Shown here: one piece after another, positions 41,915-52,200 of the stretch | How the letters are laid out: each line of letters begins with the position of its first letter | Position numbering within the stretch: position 1 is the stretch's first letter | Source of the DNA: CAYQZD01 sp964421875 | GTDB lineage: Bacteria > Electryoneota > Tariuqbacteria > Tariuqbacterales > Tariuqbacteraceae | Reading direction: 5' to 3' | Length of the DNA stretch: 64,000 bases | Assembly: GCA_964421875.1 (NCBI GenBank) | Contig: CAYQZD010000004.1 | Coordinates: forward strand, 6,754-70,753 | Made by a program: the position numbers and the translations under genes | Notes under the pieces: generated by a model | The model's database searches: none | Told to the model about the DNA's origin: nothing | Seen by the model: only the letters and a program-made list of their open reading frames with translations

Positions 41915-44449
41915 CTACTTCACCAGCGCCATCTTCTTAACAGCGCTGAAGCCCTCCGTCTCAAGCTTATAAAAGTACACGCCGGAAGCCAGTTTCGAGC
42001 CGTCGAAAACAACACTGTGACGCCCAGCAGGTATCTCGCCGTCCACCAGCGCCGCCACCTCGCGGCCGGTGATGTCGAATACTGTCAGTAACGCTTTACC
42101 AGCCTTAGGCAGCGCGAAGCTGATTGAGGTGGTGGGATTGAAGGGATTGGGTGAGGCCGCTGTTAGAGAGTATTCCGCGGGCAATCCCGAAGAAACGGGG
42201 TCGAATGACCCCTCGCCGAACCAGCCTTCAACCTCCCAGCCCCGGTTGTGGGCAGACGCCGCATCGCCTATCAACTTTGCGAATGTGAAATTATCGGTGT
42301 CGATAATGACAGATGGATGAGTTCCGGCGTTACCCACATAAGTGTAGCTGCCGGGGGGAGCGTTGCCGGGCACGGTTTGCGATACAATCCGCATCACTGT
42401 CTGCCCGGGAGCGATGGGGATGCCGGTGCGCAGAATCAGGGGTCCGAAGGTTGAACCGTTAGGCAGAATCACTTCGGTCCAGCCGTCGAAGACCTGCGGG
42501 TCGTTGGAGTTGTTGAAAATTTCGGCGTCGAAAACGAAACTTCCGCCGCCGGAGGGTATCACAATCGGCGGATTGTGCGGGGTCAAAGTGACATTAAGAG
42601 GCGGACCGCCGCCGGGATGGTATATCCTCACTCCGGTCTGGTTAGCGGGAATCCATAAGCCCGCACCATTGAAGCAAAGCTCAAGACCCTGAGAACCGTC
42701 TTGATTCTCCACACCTACAGTGCATGAAGTGTAATCCTGTACGTTGTTGTACATAAACTCAATGGTGCCGTCCGCATATATAATTGCTTCGCAGGTTGCG
42801 GCGCCAATCGCGCTGTAGAATAGAACATTTTCAAATTCGCAAATCCAGCGGTCGTTCTGAGTGTCGTTATAGACCCATATCGTCCCGCCCTGGCTGGGAT
42901 TGAGGTCGTCCCAGAGCAGAGCCAGCAGGTTTTCGGGTTCACCCGGTGTCGGAATCATAGTATTGTTGTAGGCGGTCGAAGTGGAGGTAAAGGAGAGGAA
43001 TCCGTTGGAACAGATTCTGATGTCGGTGAAATCCTCCGTGGGTCCGGCTCCGGGATAGAAGGGGAAGGAGAAACCCAGCGGATAAGGCCCGAGATTCTGG
43101 TCGTCGCCGGTGATGCCGGAGTTGGCTCCGATGGTGTTGATTTCCACCCAGTCATAGTTGACAGCTTCCCACAGATATACCGGGGGACCTGGGACAAACA
43201 CAGGCGGCGCTTCAGCGATTTCTCCCACGCCGGAAGCATTGTAATATGCTACGCCGTAAACGTAATTTCCCTGGTAGTTTGGATTGTCAGTGTAATTAGT
43301 GTTAGTGCCTGGTAAATCGGCGATTTCGCTGCCGTCACGGTAAACCTTCTGCCCGGTCCAGGAGCCTGCAGGCCAGTATCCGCCGTGCGCGCCGGCGGCT
43401 GGCGCGGTCCAGCCTATCACGCATTGCAAAGTATCAGGGTTGGTAGTGATGTTGGAGGGCGGTCCGGGAGTGTCGAGACCTATCCAGGCGGAAGCGTCAG
43501 CCGCAGGGCTGTCGCCGGAGTCGTTGAAAGCGATAATGTGATAATCGTACATACCCGTTGCAGGAACTGAATTGTCATCGTAGCTGGATTGCTGACCAAT
43601 TTGAACATTGGTCATTGTGGTCAATGAATCTTCACCGCGGAAAATTTTTACTCCGTCCAAGTCGGTCAGGGGCGCGCCTCCGAAGGTGGAATCGGGATTG
43701 GTCCAGGAAAGCGAAGCGCGGAGTTGGGCTTGATTGTGAGCGACAGTGAAGTTTTCCGGGGCTTGAGGCGCGTGGGGACTAGTAGGATTTCCGGTGACGA
43801 TGACCTGGGGATAGGCGTACCAGTCGGTCCGGGTGTTGTTACAGGTAGGGCTGGGGGGATAACCGGCGATTGTGGCCGGATTGCCGGTGATGAGCGCGCC
43901 GAAAGATGCGGGGAAGGGAGGTCGAACTGTGTTACCGCAGGCATAACCGCAGGTGTTAAGCCAGGCGGTTCCGATGTAGTAATAAGATCCCGAATCGAGC
44001 TGCACATTCCGAACTCCGGAGGAACACCATATCTGAGTGCCGGGACCTATGTTGTCGATGGTGACGGAATCGATAAGGTTATAGTTCCCCACCAATGCGG
44101 GACCCTGATAAACGATGAAGCACATCGGCATCGCCACCTGGGGACTGAGCTGCAAACGGTGCTCATATAGATTCACAGTGCTGTCAACCCGGAAAATGTT
44201 ACCCCGGTCGCGGTTAGCGCCGGAATAAAGCCTTTCCCAGGAACCGAAGGTCTCTTCAACCAGCACATCGGTTCCTCCCTGGAACCATTGCCCCGGAGCC
44301 CCGTCTGTCACCGGGACGCCCTGAATCAAGTCGTCAGCGGTGATTTCTATGGCGGCTTTGGGCAGCCACGAATCCGCCCGGTCTGCCCCGGCGCAAGCTG
44401 CCGCCGTTATCAAAAGAACGGCTAAAGTCAAATACGATATGTTGCGCAT
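41915..44449 (-). CDS. Secreted multidomain protein with type IX sorting tail
   Basis: An 844-residue protein. A signal peptide (residues 5-19) leads to a region with hydrophobic beta-strands, two fibronectin type III-like domains (about 225-325 and 330-420, with KIFRGED and KVYRDGSEI), a domain with GFSFPFYPG...ICSNGFLSF...LLALLWDDLNP that also occurs in the protein at 53404, an Ig-like module (from LTPHNPPIVIPSGGG) and the sorting tail SPNPFNPTTSISF...GVYFYKLET...KMALVK. The tail is the type A signal read by type IX secretion systems in FCB bacteria. GAGG precedes the ATG and a near-consensus promoter lies 110 bases upstream. It is probably surface-attached or released; binding function unknown. 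Confidence 0.88.
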   Translation of the reverse strand: MRNISYLTLAVLLITAAACAGADRADSWLPKAAIEITADDLIQGVPVTDGAPGQWFQGGTDVLVEETFGSWERLYSGANRDRGNIFRVDSTVNLYEHRLQLSPQVAMPMCFIVYQGPALVGNYNLIDSVTIDNIGPGTQIWCSSGVRNVQLDSGSYYYIGTAWLNTCGYACGNTVRPPFPASFGALITGNPATIAGYPPSPTCNNTRTDWYAYPQVIVTGNPTSPHAPQAPENFTVAHNQAQLRASLSWTNPDSTFGGAPLTDLDGVKIFRGEDSLTTMTNVQIGQQSSYDDNSVPATGMYDYHIIAFNDSGDSPAADASAWIGLDTPGPPSNITTNPDTLQCVIGWTAPAAGAHGGYWPAGSWTGQKVYRDGSEIADLPGTNTNYTDNPNYQGNYVYGVAYYNASGVGEIAEAPPVFVPGPPVYLWEAVNYDWVEINTIGANSGITGDDQNLGPYPLGFSFPFYPGAGPTEDFTDIRICSNGFLSFTSTSTAYNNTMIPTPGEPENLLALLWDDLNPSQGGTIWVYNDTQNDRWICEFENVLFYSAIGAATCEAIIYADGTIEFMYNNVQDYTSCTVGVENQDGSQGLELCFNGAGLWIPANQTGVRIYHPGGGPPLNVTLTPHNPPIVIPSGGGSFVFDAEIFNNSNDPQVFDGWTEVILPNGSTFGPLILRTGIPIAPGQTVMRIVSQTVPGNAPPGSYTYVGNAGTHPSVIIDTDNFTFAKLIGDAASAHNRGWEVEGWFGEGSFDPVSSGLPAEYSLTAASPNPFNPTTSISFALPKAGKALLTVFDITGREVAALVDGEIPAGRHSVVFDGSKLASGVYFYKLETEGFSAVKKMALVK

Positions 44450-44556
44450 TTTACACCTCGAGTTATTTAGGATTACTGTATTTCAGTTGTTGGCGATTGC
44501 GAAATACAGGGCTTTATCGAGGCTCAACACAGTATCAAATGCACCCTATCGTTTAT

Positions 44557-44585
44557 ATAATACAAAGAGAGGTTCAAAGAGTCAA
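44557..44585 (-). promoter_or_regulatory. Sigma-70 promoter of the 844-residue sorted protein
   Basis: On the minus strand TTGACT, 17-base spacer, TATTAT. Confidence 0.7.
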
Positions 44586-44691
44586 GCGATGATTCGATAA
44601 TATATCATTCTTTTGATTTTTCGCGTGCTATCGAAAAACGCAGATTATTGCGTGAGGCGCGGGGGAATAAGATACCGCTGTTTTGAATATT

Positions 44692-44717
44692 AAAAACGCC
44701 GGCTCGGAAACGAGCCG
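44692..44717 (-). terminator. Terminator closing the TIGR04255 cassette
   Basis: On the minus strand CGGCTCG, loop TTTC, CGAGCCG, then GCGTTTTT. Confidence 0.8.
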
Positions 44718-44771
44718 ACGGTGGTGTTTATATAACAAAACTATAGTATGATCAATTTCTAATAAACATAG

Positions 44772-45212
44772 TTAATTGCGTTCAATTATTTCTTTTTTCG
44801 CTAAAACAGCTAAAGCGCTTCTTATCATCTTTTTAGTAGGCTTCTCTTCTTTAGCCAACAATAATAAATTTCCATGATAAATGTTACCTTCAATAGCTCT
44901 TCTTTCATAGCCAAATGTCTCCTTAAATCCACCAAATTGCAGATCTAGTTCATTCCTTTTTATTTTGGTTAGTCCAGCGGGAAATCGTAATTCACCAATT
45001 TCGTTTTTCTGGCAAAGCGTAAAATCCATAGCCTTATCATCATCCTCCCAATTTATAGAACATTCCTCAAAACCATCGTTTCTCTCTGTGGCTCGCGTGA
45101 ATTGGAACGCATCTAAAAAAACGGTCTTCCCACTGCTCGTAAGCTTAATATGATTCTTTGAACTTATACCCCGAATTAACTTACCCGGAAGATTATCTTT
45201 GGTAGTACTCAT
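44772..45212 (-). CDS. Unknown protein, third gene of the TIGR04255 cassette
   Basis: A 146-residue soluble protein, not recognised. The N-terminal half is polar and probably beta-rich (IKLTSSGKTVFLDAFQFTRATERN); the C-terminal part is basic and helical (KPTKKMIRSALAVLAKKEIIERN). Its start overlaps the end of the preceding gene by 20 bases, so it is co-translated with it. AT-rich codon use matches the two genes before it and differs from the flanking genes. A terminator follows at 44692. Confidence 0.65.
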   Translation of the reverse strand: MSTTKDNLPGKLIRGISSKNHIKLTSSGKTVFLDAFQFTRATERNDGFEECSINWEDDDKAMDFTLCQKNEIGELRFPAGLTKIKRNELDLQFGGFKETFGYERRAIEGNIYHGNLLLLAKEEKPTKKMIRSALAVLAKKEIIERN

Positions 45213-45786
45213 ATAGTAGAAAAAAGTTGATTATATTAATCAATAAGTTAGTATCAGTTTTATTGAAATATCCATTTATTTTCATATAACCTAAATTCTC
45301 GTTGGATACTAAATACCAACCTGATTTTTCAGTATCATCCTCAAAACAAAATCCAAATCTATAATCAGGGAATATCCATTCAATAGACACGGATTCTTCA
45401 TCCTCTGATAAATGAAAATAACCAAGACTCCTGACATCAATACCTTGATTAATTATGAATAATAAATCATTCTTTAAAGTTGACAAAAAGCTTATAGCCT
45501 GCTCAGAAAGTTTTTGATTATAAGATTTCCGTATTTCCTCAATTACTTCATTCAGTTGCGCCATCCTTTCAGGATAGGTATAGCAGATTATAGAGTTCCA
45601 AGAAGATTTTGCGAAACTTCCTCTTGTATTCGCCTCAAGAATTGGGCTTTCATATCCCTTAAAATGCTGATATGGAAATGCATCTGCATCATCCCTATCA
45701 CAGTGTTTTTCAAAGTTAAAATCTTTTTCCCAGAGTTGTGATGGAGTTGTTCCGGTATCTAATTTTTGTGCTACATTTAAGCTCAT
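45193..45786 (-). CDS. Unknown protein, second gene of the TIGR04255 cassette
   Basis: A 197-residue soluble protein that I do not recognise. It begins with a polar segment, has a helical middle (MAQLNEVIEEIRKSYNQKLSEQAISFLSTL) and ends in strands with aromatic residues (VSIEWIFPDYRFGFCFEDD, GWYLVSNENLGY). The start overlaps the stop of the TIGR04255-type gene by four bases and its end overlaps the next gene, so three proteins are made from one message and probably work together. Confidence 0.7.
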   Translation of the reverse strand: MSLNVAQKLDTGTTPSQLWEKDFNFEKHCDRDDADAFPYQHFKGYESPILEANTRGSFAKSSWNSIICYTYPERMAQLNEVIEEIRKSYNQKLSEQAISFLSTLKNDLLFIINQGIDVRSLGYFHLSEDEESVSIEWIFPDYRFGFCFEDDTEKSGWYLVSNENLGYMKINGYFNKTDTNLLINIINFFLLYEYYQR

Positions 45787-46571
45787 ATTTCTTTTGGCTC
45801 CATAGCGTTGTGCAGTTCTTCAGTAATACACCATCTTATTAAGCGAGATGCTTGTTTGTTGAAATAGTCAAGCTTTTCCATAATAAGTTCAATATTATTG
45901 TCAATTTCTTTACTAATATAGAAATCACTATCGATAACAAAGCACTGCTCATTTTTGGGATTCGGAACAATACCTGTCTTTATTTTAACTGTACTACCAT
46001 TATTTGAAAGACTCATTTTATAACTGGATTCGAAGTTTTCTATCTCCATACCTATGTCAGATGAACTTAGAAAACCCAGTAAATACTCATTTAGTAATTC
46101 ATTCCAATTACTGTTTTCTAAGCTAAGTTCGGAACGTTCGATTACATCTATATACCTAAGTCCTATTCGGGTAAAATAAGAAGGCGAATAAACCTGCTGT
46201 AATGCATTGACGACCTTTTCAAGTTTTTCTCTAAATATTTCCCATTTTTCATAGCTAATCGTGGATAATGCCACAAAAGTTCTCGTTAGATTGACTCTCC
46301 AAGAATCATCTTTTGATTTAAATGCATAGTTCTTATTTTTCTTAAGGTTTGAGAACATCTGTGGCGCGAATTCGACGAATTCAGACGGTATTTGCTCATT
46401 ACTCGGTTCCTCACTTTCTTCGAAATTAGGAAACTCGACTCTTAACAATTCTTGAAAATCCGCAGGGATTTCAGAATCTATTTTCAATATCGGAGGAAAT
46501 TTTAATTGACATACCACTAATTTTAAAGGATTATGACTATAGATAACCCTTTTTACATCGGGGAAAGGCAT
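45783..46571 (-). CDS. TIGR04255-family protein
   Basis: A 262-residue protein that fits the sporadically distributed TIGR04255 family: the opening YSHNPLKLVVCQLKFPPILKI, then a segment PADFQELLRVEFPNFEE, a central WRVNLTRTFVALSTISYEKWEIF and YFTRIGLRYIDVIE. The family has no settled function and often occurs with a small partner gene. I start it at the ATG at 46571 (MPFPDVKR), which is where family members begin; an in-frame ATG at 46643 would add 24 residues of non-conserved sequence. It is the first gene of a three-gene, AT-rich, translationally coupled cassette. Confidence 0.8.
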   Translation of the reverse strand: MPFPDVKRVIYSHNPLKLVVCQLKFPPILKIDSEIPADFQELLRVEFPNFEESEEPSNEQIPSEFVEFAPQMFSNLKKNKNYAFKSKDDSWRVNLTRTFVALSTISYEKWEIFREKLEKVVNALQQVYSPSYFTRIGLRYIDVIERSELSLENSNWNELLNEYLLGFLSSSDIGMEIENFESSYKMSLSNNGSTVKIKTGIVPNPKNEQCFVIDSDFYISKEIDNNIELIMEKLDYFNKQASRLIRWCITEELHNAMEPKEI

Positions 46572-46718
46572 TTTAAGGTTTCCTAATATAAGGATATAGA
46601 TGGGATTATAAACATAATGTTGAACATACACTATATTAAACAAAAAGTCAAGTTTTAGGTTCCATATGTTCTACAGAAATATCAGTCACTTCGGAATGTT
46701 GAGATAAATATCACAATC

Positions 46719-48752
46719 CTACTCCCCCTCCCCCATATACTTATCGAACCAAGCGTGGTCCCATTTCATTTTCGCCAGGCGGTGCTTGTAGGTGGAAAGG
46801 CCGTGATGCGCGCCGGGGTAAATTATCAGTTCGCAGGGGACATCGAGATAATGATGGAGCGCTCGAAACAGCGCTTTGCTGTGAGAAGGGGGCACTCGGG
46901 GGTCGTCCCCGCCCACATGAATCAAAGTCGCGGTCTTAATACCCGGTTTCAAAGAATAAAGGGGTGAAGCGCTCCGGTACAGGTCCGGATTCTCCCAGGG
47001 CAAACCCTGCTGGAAGTTAATCACGTGCCCCGGCGTGTCCTCCTCGCCCCACTGCATCGCCATATCGATAATCCCCGCGCCGCTGGAGGCGACTTTGAAA
47101 CGGTTGGTGGCAAGCAGGCAGTTGGTGAGGTACCCGCCGTTGCTCCAACCCATCACGCCCAGTCGTCCCGGATCGGCGATACCGCGTTCGATTAACGCGT
47201 CCACCCCAGTGAGTATATCCTTCACATCGTAGTCGTTTTCGTGCCCGACAAGGTCGGTCATAAACTTGTCGCCGTAGCCAGTGGAGCCGCGGTAATTGGG
47301 GGAAAACATCGCGTATCCTTTAGCCGCAAAAGCGGCGCGGCCGTAAATCCAGAAGAGGAAGCAGTATTTTTCCGAAGCGGTCGGTCCGCCGTGCAGATTA
47401 ACCAGCAGAGGCAGCTTTTCACCGCCCTTGTAATCGGGGGGAAGTTCGAGGATGCCTTCCACCGTGTCGCCTTCGGCTCCCTGCCACTTGACAATGGAGA
47501 TTTGGGGCAGTTTCCAGGCGTCATACTGGGGATTGACATTGGTGATGCGATTGAACTTTCCCCTGGAATTGTATAGCGCCAAATCGCGGTAATAGGTCAT
47601 CTCACTCTGTATCGCGATGAGTCCGCCCTTCGTCCCTATAAAATCGAAACCGTCGATAACCACATCCCCCGGCGTGAGAGTTTTGCTGGCGCCGGTTTTA
47701 CAGTCGATGGCGTAAATCAGCGTGCGCGCTTTATAGTCTCCGAGGAAACAAATCGTCTCCTTGCCGGGGAGCCATTTGAGCCCTCCCACCGCCGACGCTA
47801 TCGGGGGCCTCTGCAGTCTGCGGATTTTAACATCTCCGCTCCTGCCGAATCCCGCGACCAGGATTTCCATCGGGTACCCGTCGAAGTCGACAGTGAACGC
47901 CAGCTTATTCCCGTCACTCGACCAGGCGAGGTTTCCCAACCAGCCGTAAGGGGAAGGGGCGTCCTCGCGCCACAGCTTATCCGGTAAAGTCTGCACTTCC
48001 CCGGTGGAAACGTCGAACACTTCCACCTCGGAGCCGCCTTCGTGTGAGATTAGTAACTCGTCCGGGTCGGTAATCATCGCCACCTTTTGCCCGTCCGGCG
48101 ACACTTCGAAATATCGAATGAAGCGCTCCGAGGCGACAAGTTTGGTTTCGCGCCAGGTTGTGAGGTCAAGCTTCCAAAGCTCAGACGCTTGATAGATACC
48201 GCGGCCGAACTCGAGTTCATCTTTGTATTCTGAGCGAAGTTCCTTCCACTCATCGATAACGCGGTCCTTGCTCTTAGTAAAGAAAATGGTGAAACCGTCA
48301 TTTAACACCTGATAGTCGTCGATTCCACCCGGAACTCGGGTTATCGGCTTAAGTTCGCTGCCGTCAGAGCGGATATTCCACACCTGGGATTTGCCGTCGA
48401 AAGGTGGATTTTTCTCGCCCTCGCGTTCGAAATGACCGACGAAGTAGATTGTCTTCCCATCCGGACTCCATTGCGGATTGTATTCATTACCCATATCGGA
48501 GGTCAATCTCAGGACAGCCTTGGTTTTGGTGTCCGCCATCCACAAATCGTAGTTGCGTCCGTCCTTCTGCTTGTCCCAGCGGTATTCGACATAGGCGGTA
48601 TGTCTGCCGTCGGGGGAAGCGGCGCAATCCATAATGAAAGCTTGAGTCAGGTAGTCCGCATAATCGATGTCGTGGTCCCGCTCCACGCTTTGACTGAAAG
48701 CGGCGGCGGCCAGAATAACAGTTAAAAGTACTAACCAGCGGAGGTTCTTCAT
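46719..48752 (-). CDS. S9-family (dipeptidyl/oligopeptidase-like) serine peptidase, exported
   Basis: A 677-residue protein with a signal peptide (residues 4-20) and no lipobox, so probably periplasmic or secreted. The N-terminal two thirds are beta-propeller repeats (ASPDGRHTAYVEYRWD, WSPDGKTIYFVGH, VSPDGQKVAMIT). The hydrolase domain has HGGPTAS (454-460), GWSNGG with Ser537, GGDDPRV with Asp617 and HHG with His650, a full triad. Dipeptidyl-peptidase-like enzymes of this type remove short N-terminal peptides. GGAGAT precedes the start. It has no close tie to the neighbouring genes; with the S9 lipoprotein at 6560 and the POT carriers it suggests peptide feeding. Confidence 0.92.
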   Translation of the reverse strand: MKNLRWLVLLTVILAAAAFSQSVERDHDIDYADYLTQAFIMDCAASPDGRHTAYVEYRWDKQKDGRNYDLWMADTKTKAVLRLTSDMGNEYNPQWSPDGKTIYFVGHFEREGEKNPPFDGKSQVWNIRSDGSELKPITRVPGGIDDYQVLNDGFTIFFTKSKDRVIDEWKELRSEYKDELEFGRGIYQASELWKLDLTTWRETKLVASERFIRYFEVSPDGQKVAMITDPDELLISHEGGSEVEVFDVSTGEVQTLPDKLWREDAPSPYGWLGNLAWSSDGNKLAFTVDFDGYPMEILVAGFGRSGDVKIRRLQRPPIASAVGGLKWLPGKETICFLGDYKARTLIYAIDCKTGASKTLTPGDVVIDGFDFIGTKGGLIAIQSEMTYYRDLALYNSRGKFNRITNVNPQYDAWKLPQISIVKWQGAEGDTVEGILELPPDYKGGEKLPLLVNLHGGPTASEKYCFLFWIYGRAAFAAKGYAMFSPNYRGSTGYGDKFMTDLVGHENDYDVKDILTGVDALIERGIADPGRLGVMGWSNGGYLTNCLLATNRFKVASSGAGIIDMAMQWGEEDTPGHVINFQQGLPWENPDLYRSASPLYSLKPGIKTATLIHVGGDDPRVPPSHSKALFRALHHYLDVPCELIIYPGAHHGLSTYKHRLAKMKWDHAWFDKYMGEGE

Positions 48753-49270
48753 TTATATCTCCTGATTAACAGATTTTAAGTAAAATTTAAATGTATTTTT
48801 ACAAGTTAAGTCGAATTATTGACATTTTCAAATGTCATAAGGCTTTGGAGGTCGGAAGAATCATACTTATAATTTGAAAGAGCTGTTTCCCTGCTTGTTT
48901 TCATATCATAATCCGATTCAATGCTTTTATAACTAGATTCCATAGCGCAAATAGACCGACACACTCCCTCAGCATCATCAAGCGCTACTACTTGTTCGAA
49001 TGCTGGAATAATCAATAAAAAACTGTACTGTGAATTTTTCTATTGCATATTCCCTTCTTTTCATTTATATTCAATGATATAAGTCTCAATTCTTTTTAAT
49101 TCCTTGACACCTATTCCTCGCTTTACCCCGAATTCACCAAATACTCTGACTCAACGCAAATAGAATAGTATAAAATCGACAACAAAACTCCCGCAGAAAT
49201 GTCGGATTTTTTTATTTATCCACATCATATTTTTTTCCCAGGGATAATCTCACATTGAGGAGGTTTATCT
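48753..49270. other. AT-rich intergenic region
   Basis: It separates the S9 peptidase (minus) from the hybrid sensor kinase (plus). The kinase promoter is at 49147-49175, with GAGGAGG before its start. A 69-codon minus-strand frame (48806-49015) is present, but it has no ribosome-binding site and no recognisable features, so I do not call it a gene; it could be a remnant. Confidence 0.5.
49147..49175 (+). promoter_or_regulatory. Candidate sigma-70 promoter of the hybrid kinase gene
   Basis: CTGACT, 17-base spacer, TATAAA, about 95 bases before the ATG at 49271. Confidence 0.5.
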
Positions 49271-52200
49271 ATGCAAAAACCCCGTATACTAATTGTTTCA
49301 GATGTGCCTGGAATCTCAAAGGAAATCAGGAAATTCCTGGTGCAGATAGGATACGAAATCAGCGGGATCGCGAGTTCCGGTGAAGCTGCAATAAAACATA
49401 CCGAGGAACACACCCCTGACATAATCCTCATCGACATTGAGATGAAAGGAGAAATTGACGGAATGGAAGCCGCCGAAAACCTCAAAAAAAATCTCAATGT
49501 CCCTATCATTTATTTGACCGATTACTCTGATAAAAACACTATCGAGAGAGCTAAAGCTTCACCGCCCAACGGATACATCCTAAAACCGTTCACCGTGAAG
49601 GAAATTGAGACTTCGATTGAAATAGCCCTGCAAAATCACAGTGTTGAACGGAAACTCCGCGAAAGCGAAGCGAACTACCGCAGGGTGGTGGAAAACGCCA
49701 CAGAAGCCATTTTCATCACCGATAAGAACGGCAATATTAAATACGCGAATCCCGCCGGCTTGAAAGTTTCATGCTATACTCTTGATGAGCTAAAAAAACT
49801 CAATTACCTGGATATCGCCTCGCCGGAATATCGGAAACGCCTGCAATTTCATTATATGCGCCAGTTTTTAAAGTTAAAGCCCGTTAGTTATATCGAATAT
49901 CCTTACATTAACAAAGAAGGTAAGACTCTGTGGTTAGCTCAAAACTCTACGTTACGGATGGAAGGTGATAAGGTAATAGGGTTTGAAATCGTTACTCGGG
50001 ATATAACCGAGCGGAAAAACATGGAGGTGGCTTTAAGGTCAAGCGAGGAGAGATACCGGATAATCACAGAAAACACCAGTGATTTAATCGCAATCACTAC
50101 TTTCGACAGGAAAGTGAAGTACTTATATTTAAGTCCTTCTAACCTAAGATTGCTGGGGTATAAGCCTGAAGAATGGTTAGGAAAATCAGCCCTTGACGCC
50201 ATTCATCCAGAAGACAAGAAAAGGCTGGCGCCGCTCTTAGGGAGATATATTAATATGAAAAAGAACATATTATTAAGCCGACGCATGAGCGAGATATTCG
50301 AGAATATTGAATACAGGATGAAAGACAAAACCGGAGAGTGGAGATGGCTACAAAGCACCGTCAACGTAATCGACGACAGGCTCCTTTTTGTGACAAAAGA
50401 CATAACCGACCGTAAGCGGACGGAAAAGGAGCTTCAGGAATCGGAAAGGAAATACAAGACCATTGTCGAGGATTCTTCAATAGGTATTTATTACAACGAC
50501 TTCTCAGGAAATTTTCTTTACGGAAATAAGAAGGCGGAGGAGTTGATTGGCTATAAACGGGAGGAATTAATCGGGAAGAATTTCTTGAAATTAAAATTAC
50601 TTGACGCCACAGGAATTTCGAGGGCAATCAAGCTTCTGGCTCTGAACAGAATCGGCAAACCGACAGGGCCCGATGAGTTTAGATTAGTCCGTAAGGATGG
50701 AACACAAATCACGGTAGAAATATCCACCAGAATGCTCACCATTAACCAGCAAAAAGTCGTTATGGGGATGGTGCAGGATATCACTGAACGCCTCCGTATG
50801 GAGAAAATGCAGTTGGTCTTATATCGTATCGCGAATTCAGTGAACACGGCAAAGAATATGAATGAACTCTATAAAACAATCCATTCGCAGCTGGGAATAA
50901 TCCTCAACACCACTAATTTTTACATCGCTCTTTATGATAAGGACACCGGTATTATTCAACTGCCCTATGTTGTTGATGAGAAAACCGAAATTATTCACTT
51001 CCCAGCTAAGAAAACGCTTACTTATCATCTAATAAAGAATAATAAACCACTACTAGTGACGGAAAAAGAAATATCCGGGATGGTGGAAACAGGTGAGGTC
51101 GAGTTGGTCAGTTCCAGGCCGCAGGTATGGCTGGGAGTGCCGCTTGAAGTGGAGGGCGAGGTTGTAGGCGCAGTAGTGCTTCAAAGTTATACCGACCCGC
51201 ATCAATATACAAATAAAGACCTTGAACTCCTTAAATTTGTATCGAAGCAAATAGCTCTCGCTATTGAGCGGAAACGTTCGGAAGAAGCGATTCGAGACGC
51301 AGAAGAGAAATACCGTTCGCTGATAGAGAACTCCGACGATGCAGTCTATCTGCTGGTCGATGATAAATTCGAAGTCATAAACAAAAGATTCTCAGAGTTG
51401 TTCGGTCTGAAAATCGAGGAGATTCAATCCCCCGATTTTGACTTTAGAAACTTAGTCGCGCCCGAAAGTATGGAAATAATCGAAGAGAGGGAACGGATTA
51501 TCACCCAAGGAGAATCTCCCCCTTCCCAGTATGAATTCACCGTAGTCTCTAAAAAAGGTAAACGGATCGAAGTTCAAGCGTCGGTGACTTACGTCCCCTA
51601 TAAAGGGAAGACCGCAACGCAGGGAATTATCAGAGATTTAACCGAAAGAAAGAGACTGGAGGACCAATTGCGCCAGGCTCAAAAACAGGAAGCTATCGGC
51701 GCTCTGGCTGGTGGAATCGCCCATGACTTCAACAACCTGCTGGCGGGGATTATGGGCAGCGTGGAATTGGCTATGAAGAAACTGGGCCAAGGGCACACTA
51801 TCAATGAACTGCTTGAGCGGGCCGCAATAAGCGCAGAAAGGGCATCGGAACTGACAAGCCAGCTTCTGGCTTTCGGCAGCCAGCGAATGGAAAAGCCCCT
51901 GCCCTTGAATATCAACGAATGTATCGATGAAGCATTCCAGTTATTGAGGCGCACTATCAGTCCCTTAGTGGAGATGAAGAGCGATAAGAATCCAAGCGTG
52001 CGCACGGTCAAAGGGGACGCCGGTCAGTTGAGTCAGGTCTTAATCAACCTGATACTGAACGCGCGTGACGCAATGCCCGAAGGCGGAGTTGTTTTGGTAA
52101 AAAGCGACAATGTTACTATCGACCAGGACTATAGCGCCAACCACCCTGAAACGGAAGCGGGCGAATACATCTGCCTTTCAGTCTGCGATAACGGCGTTGG

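Larger units (their letters stand above)
44450..44771. other. Intergenic region with promoter and terminator
   Basis: It holds the promoter of the 844-residue protein gene (44557-44585, minus) and, further upstream, the terminator of the AT-rich TIGR04255 cassette (44692-44717, minus). No gene seen. Confidence 0.7.

Noticed and set aside
48806..49015. 69-codon minus-strand frame between the S9 peptidase and the hybrid kinase
   Set aside because: No ribosome-binding site, no recognisable motif and AT-rich intergenic composition; at most a gene remnant.
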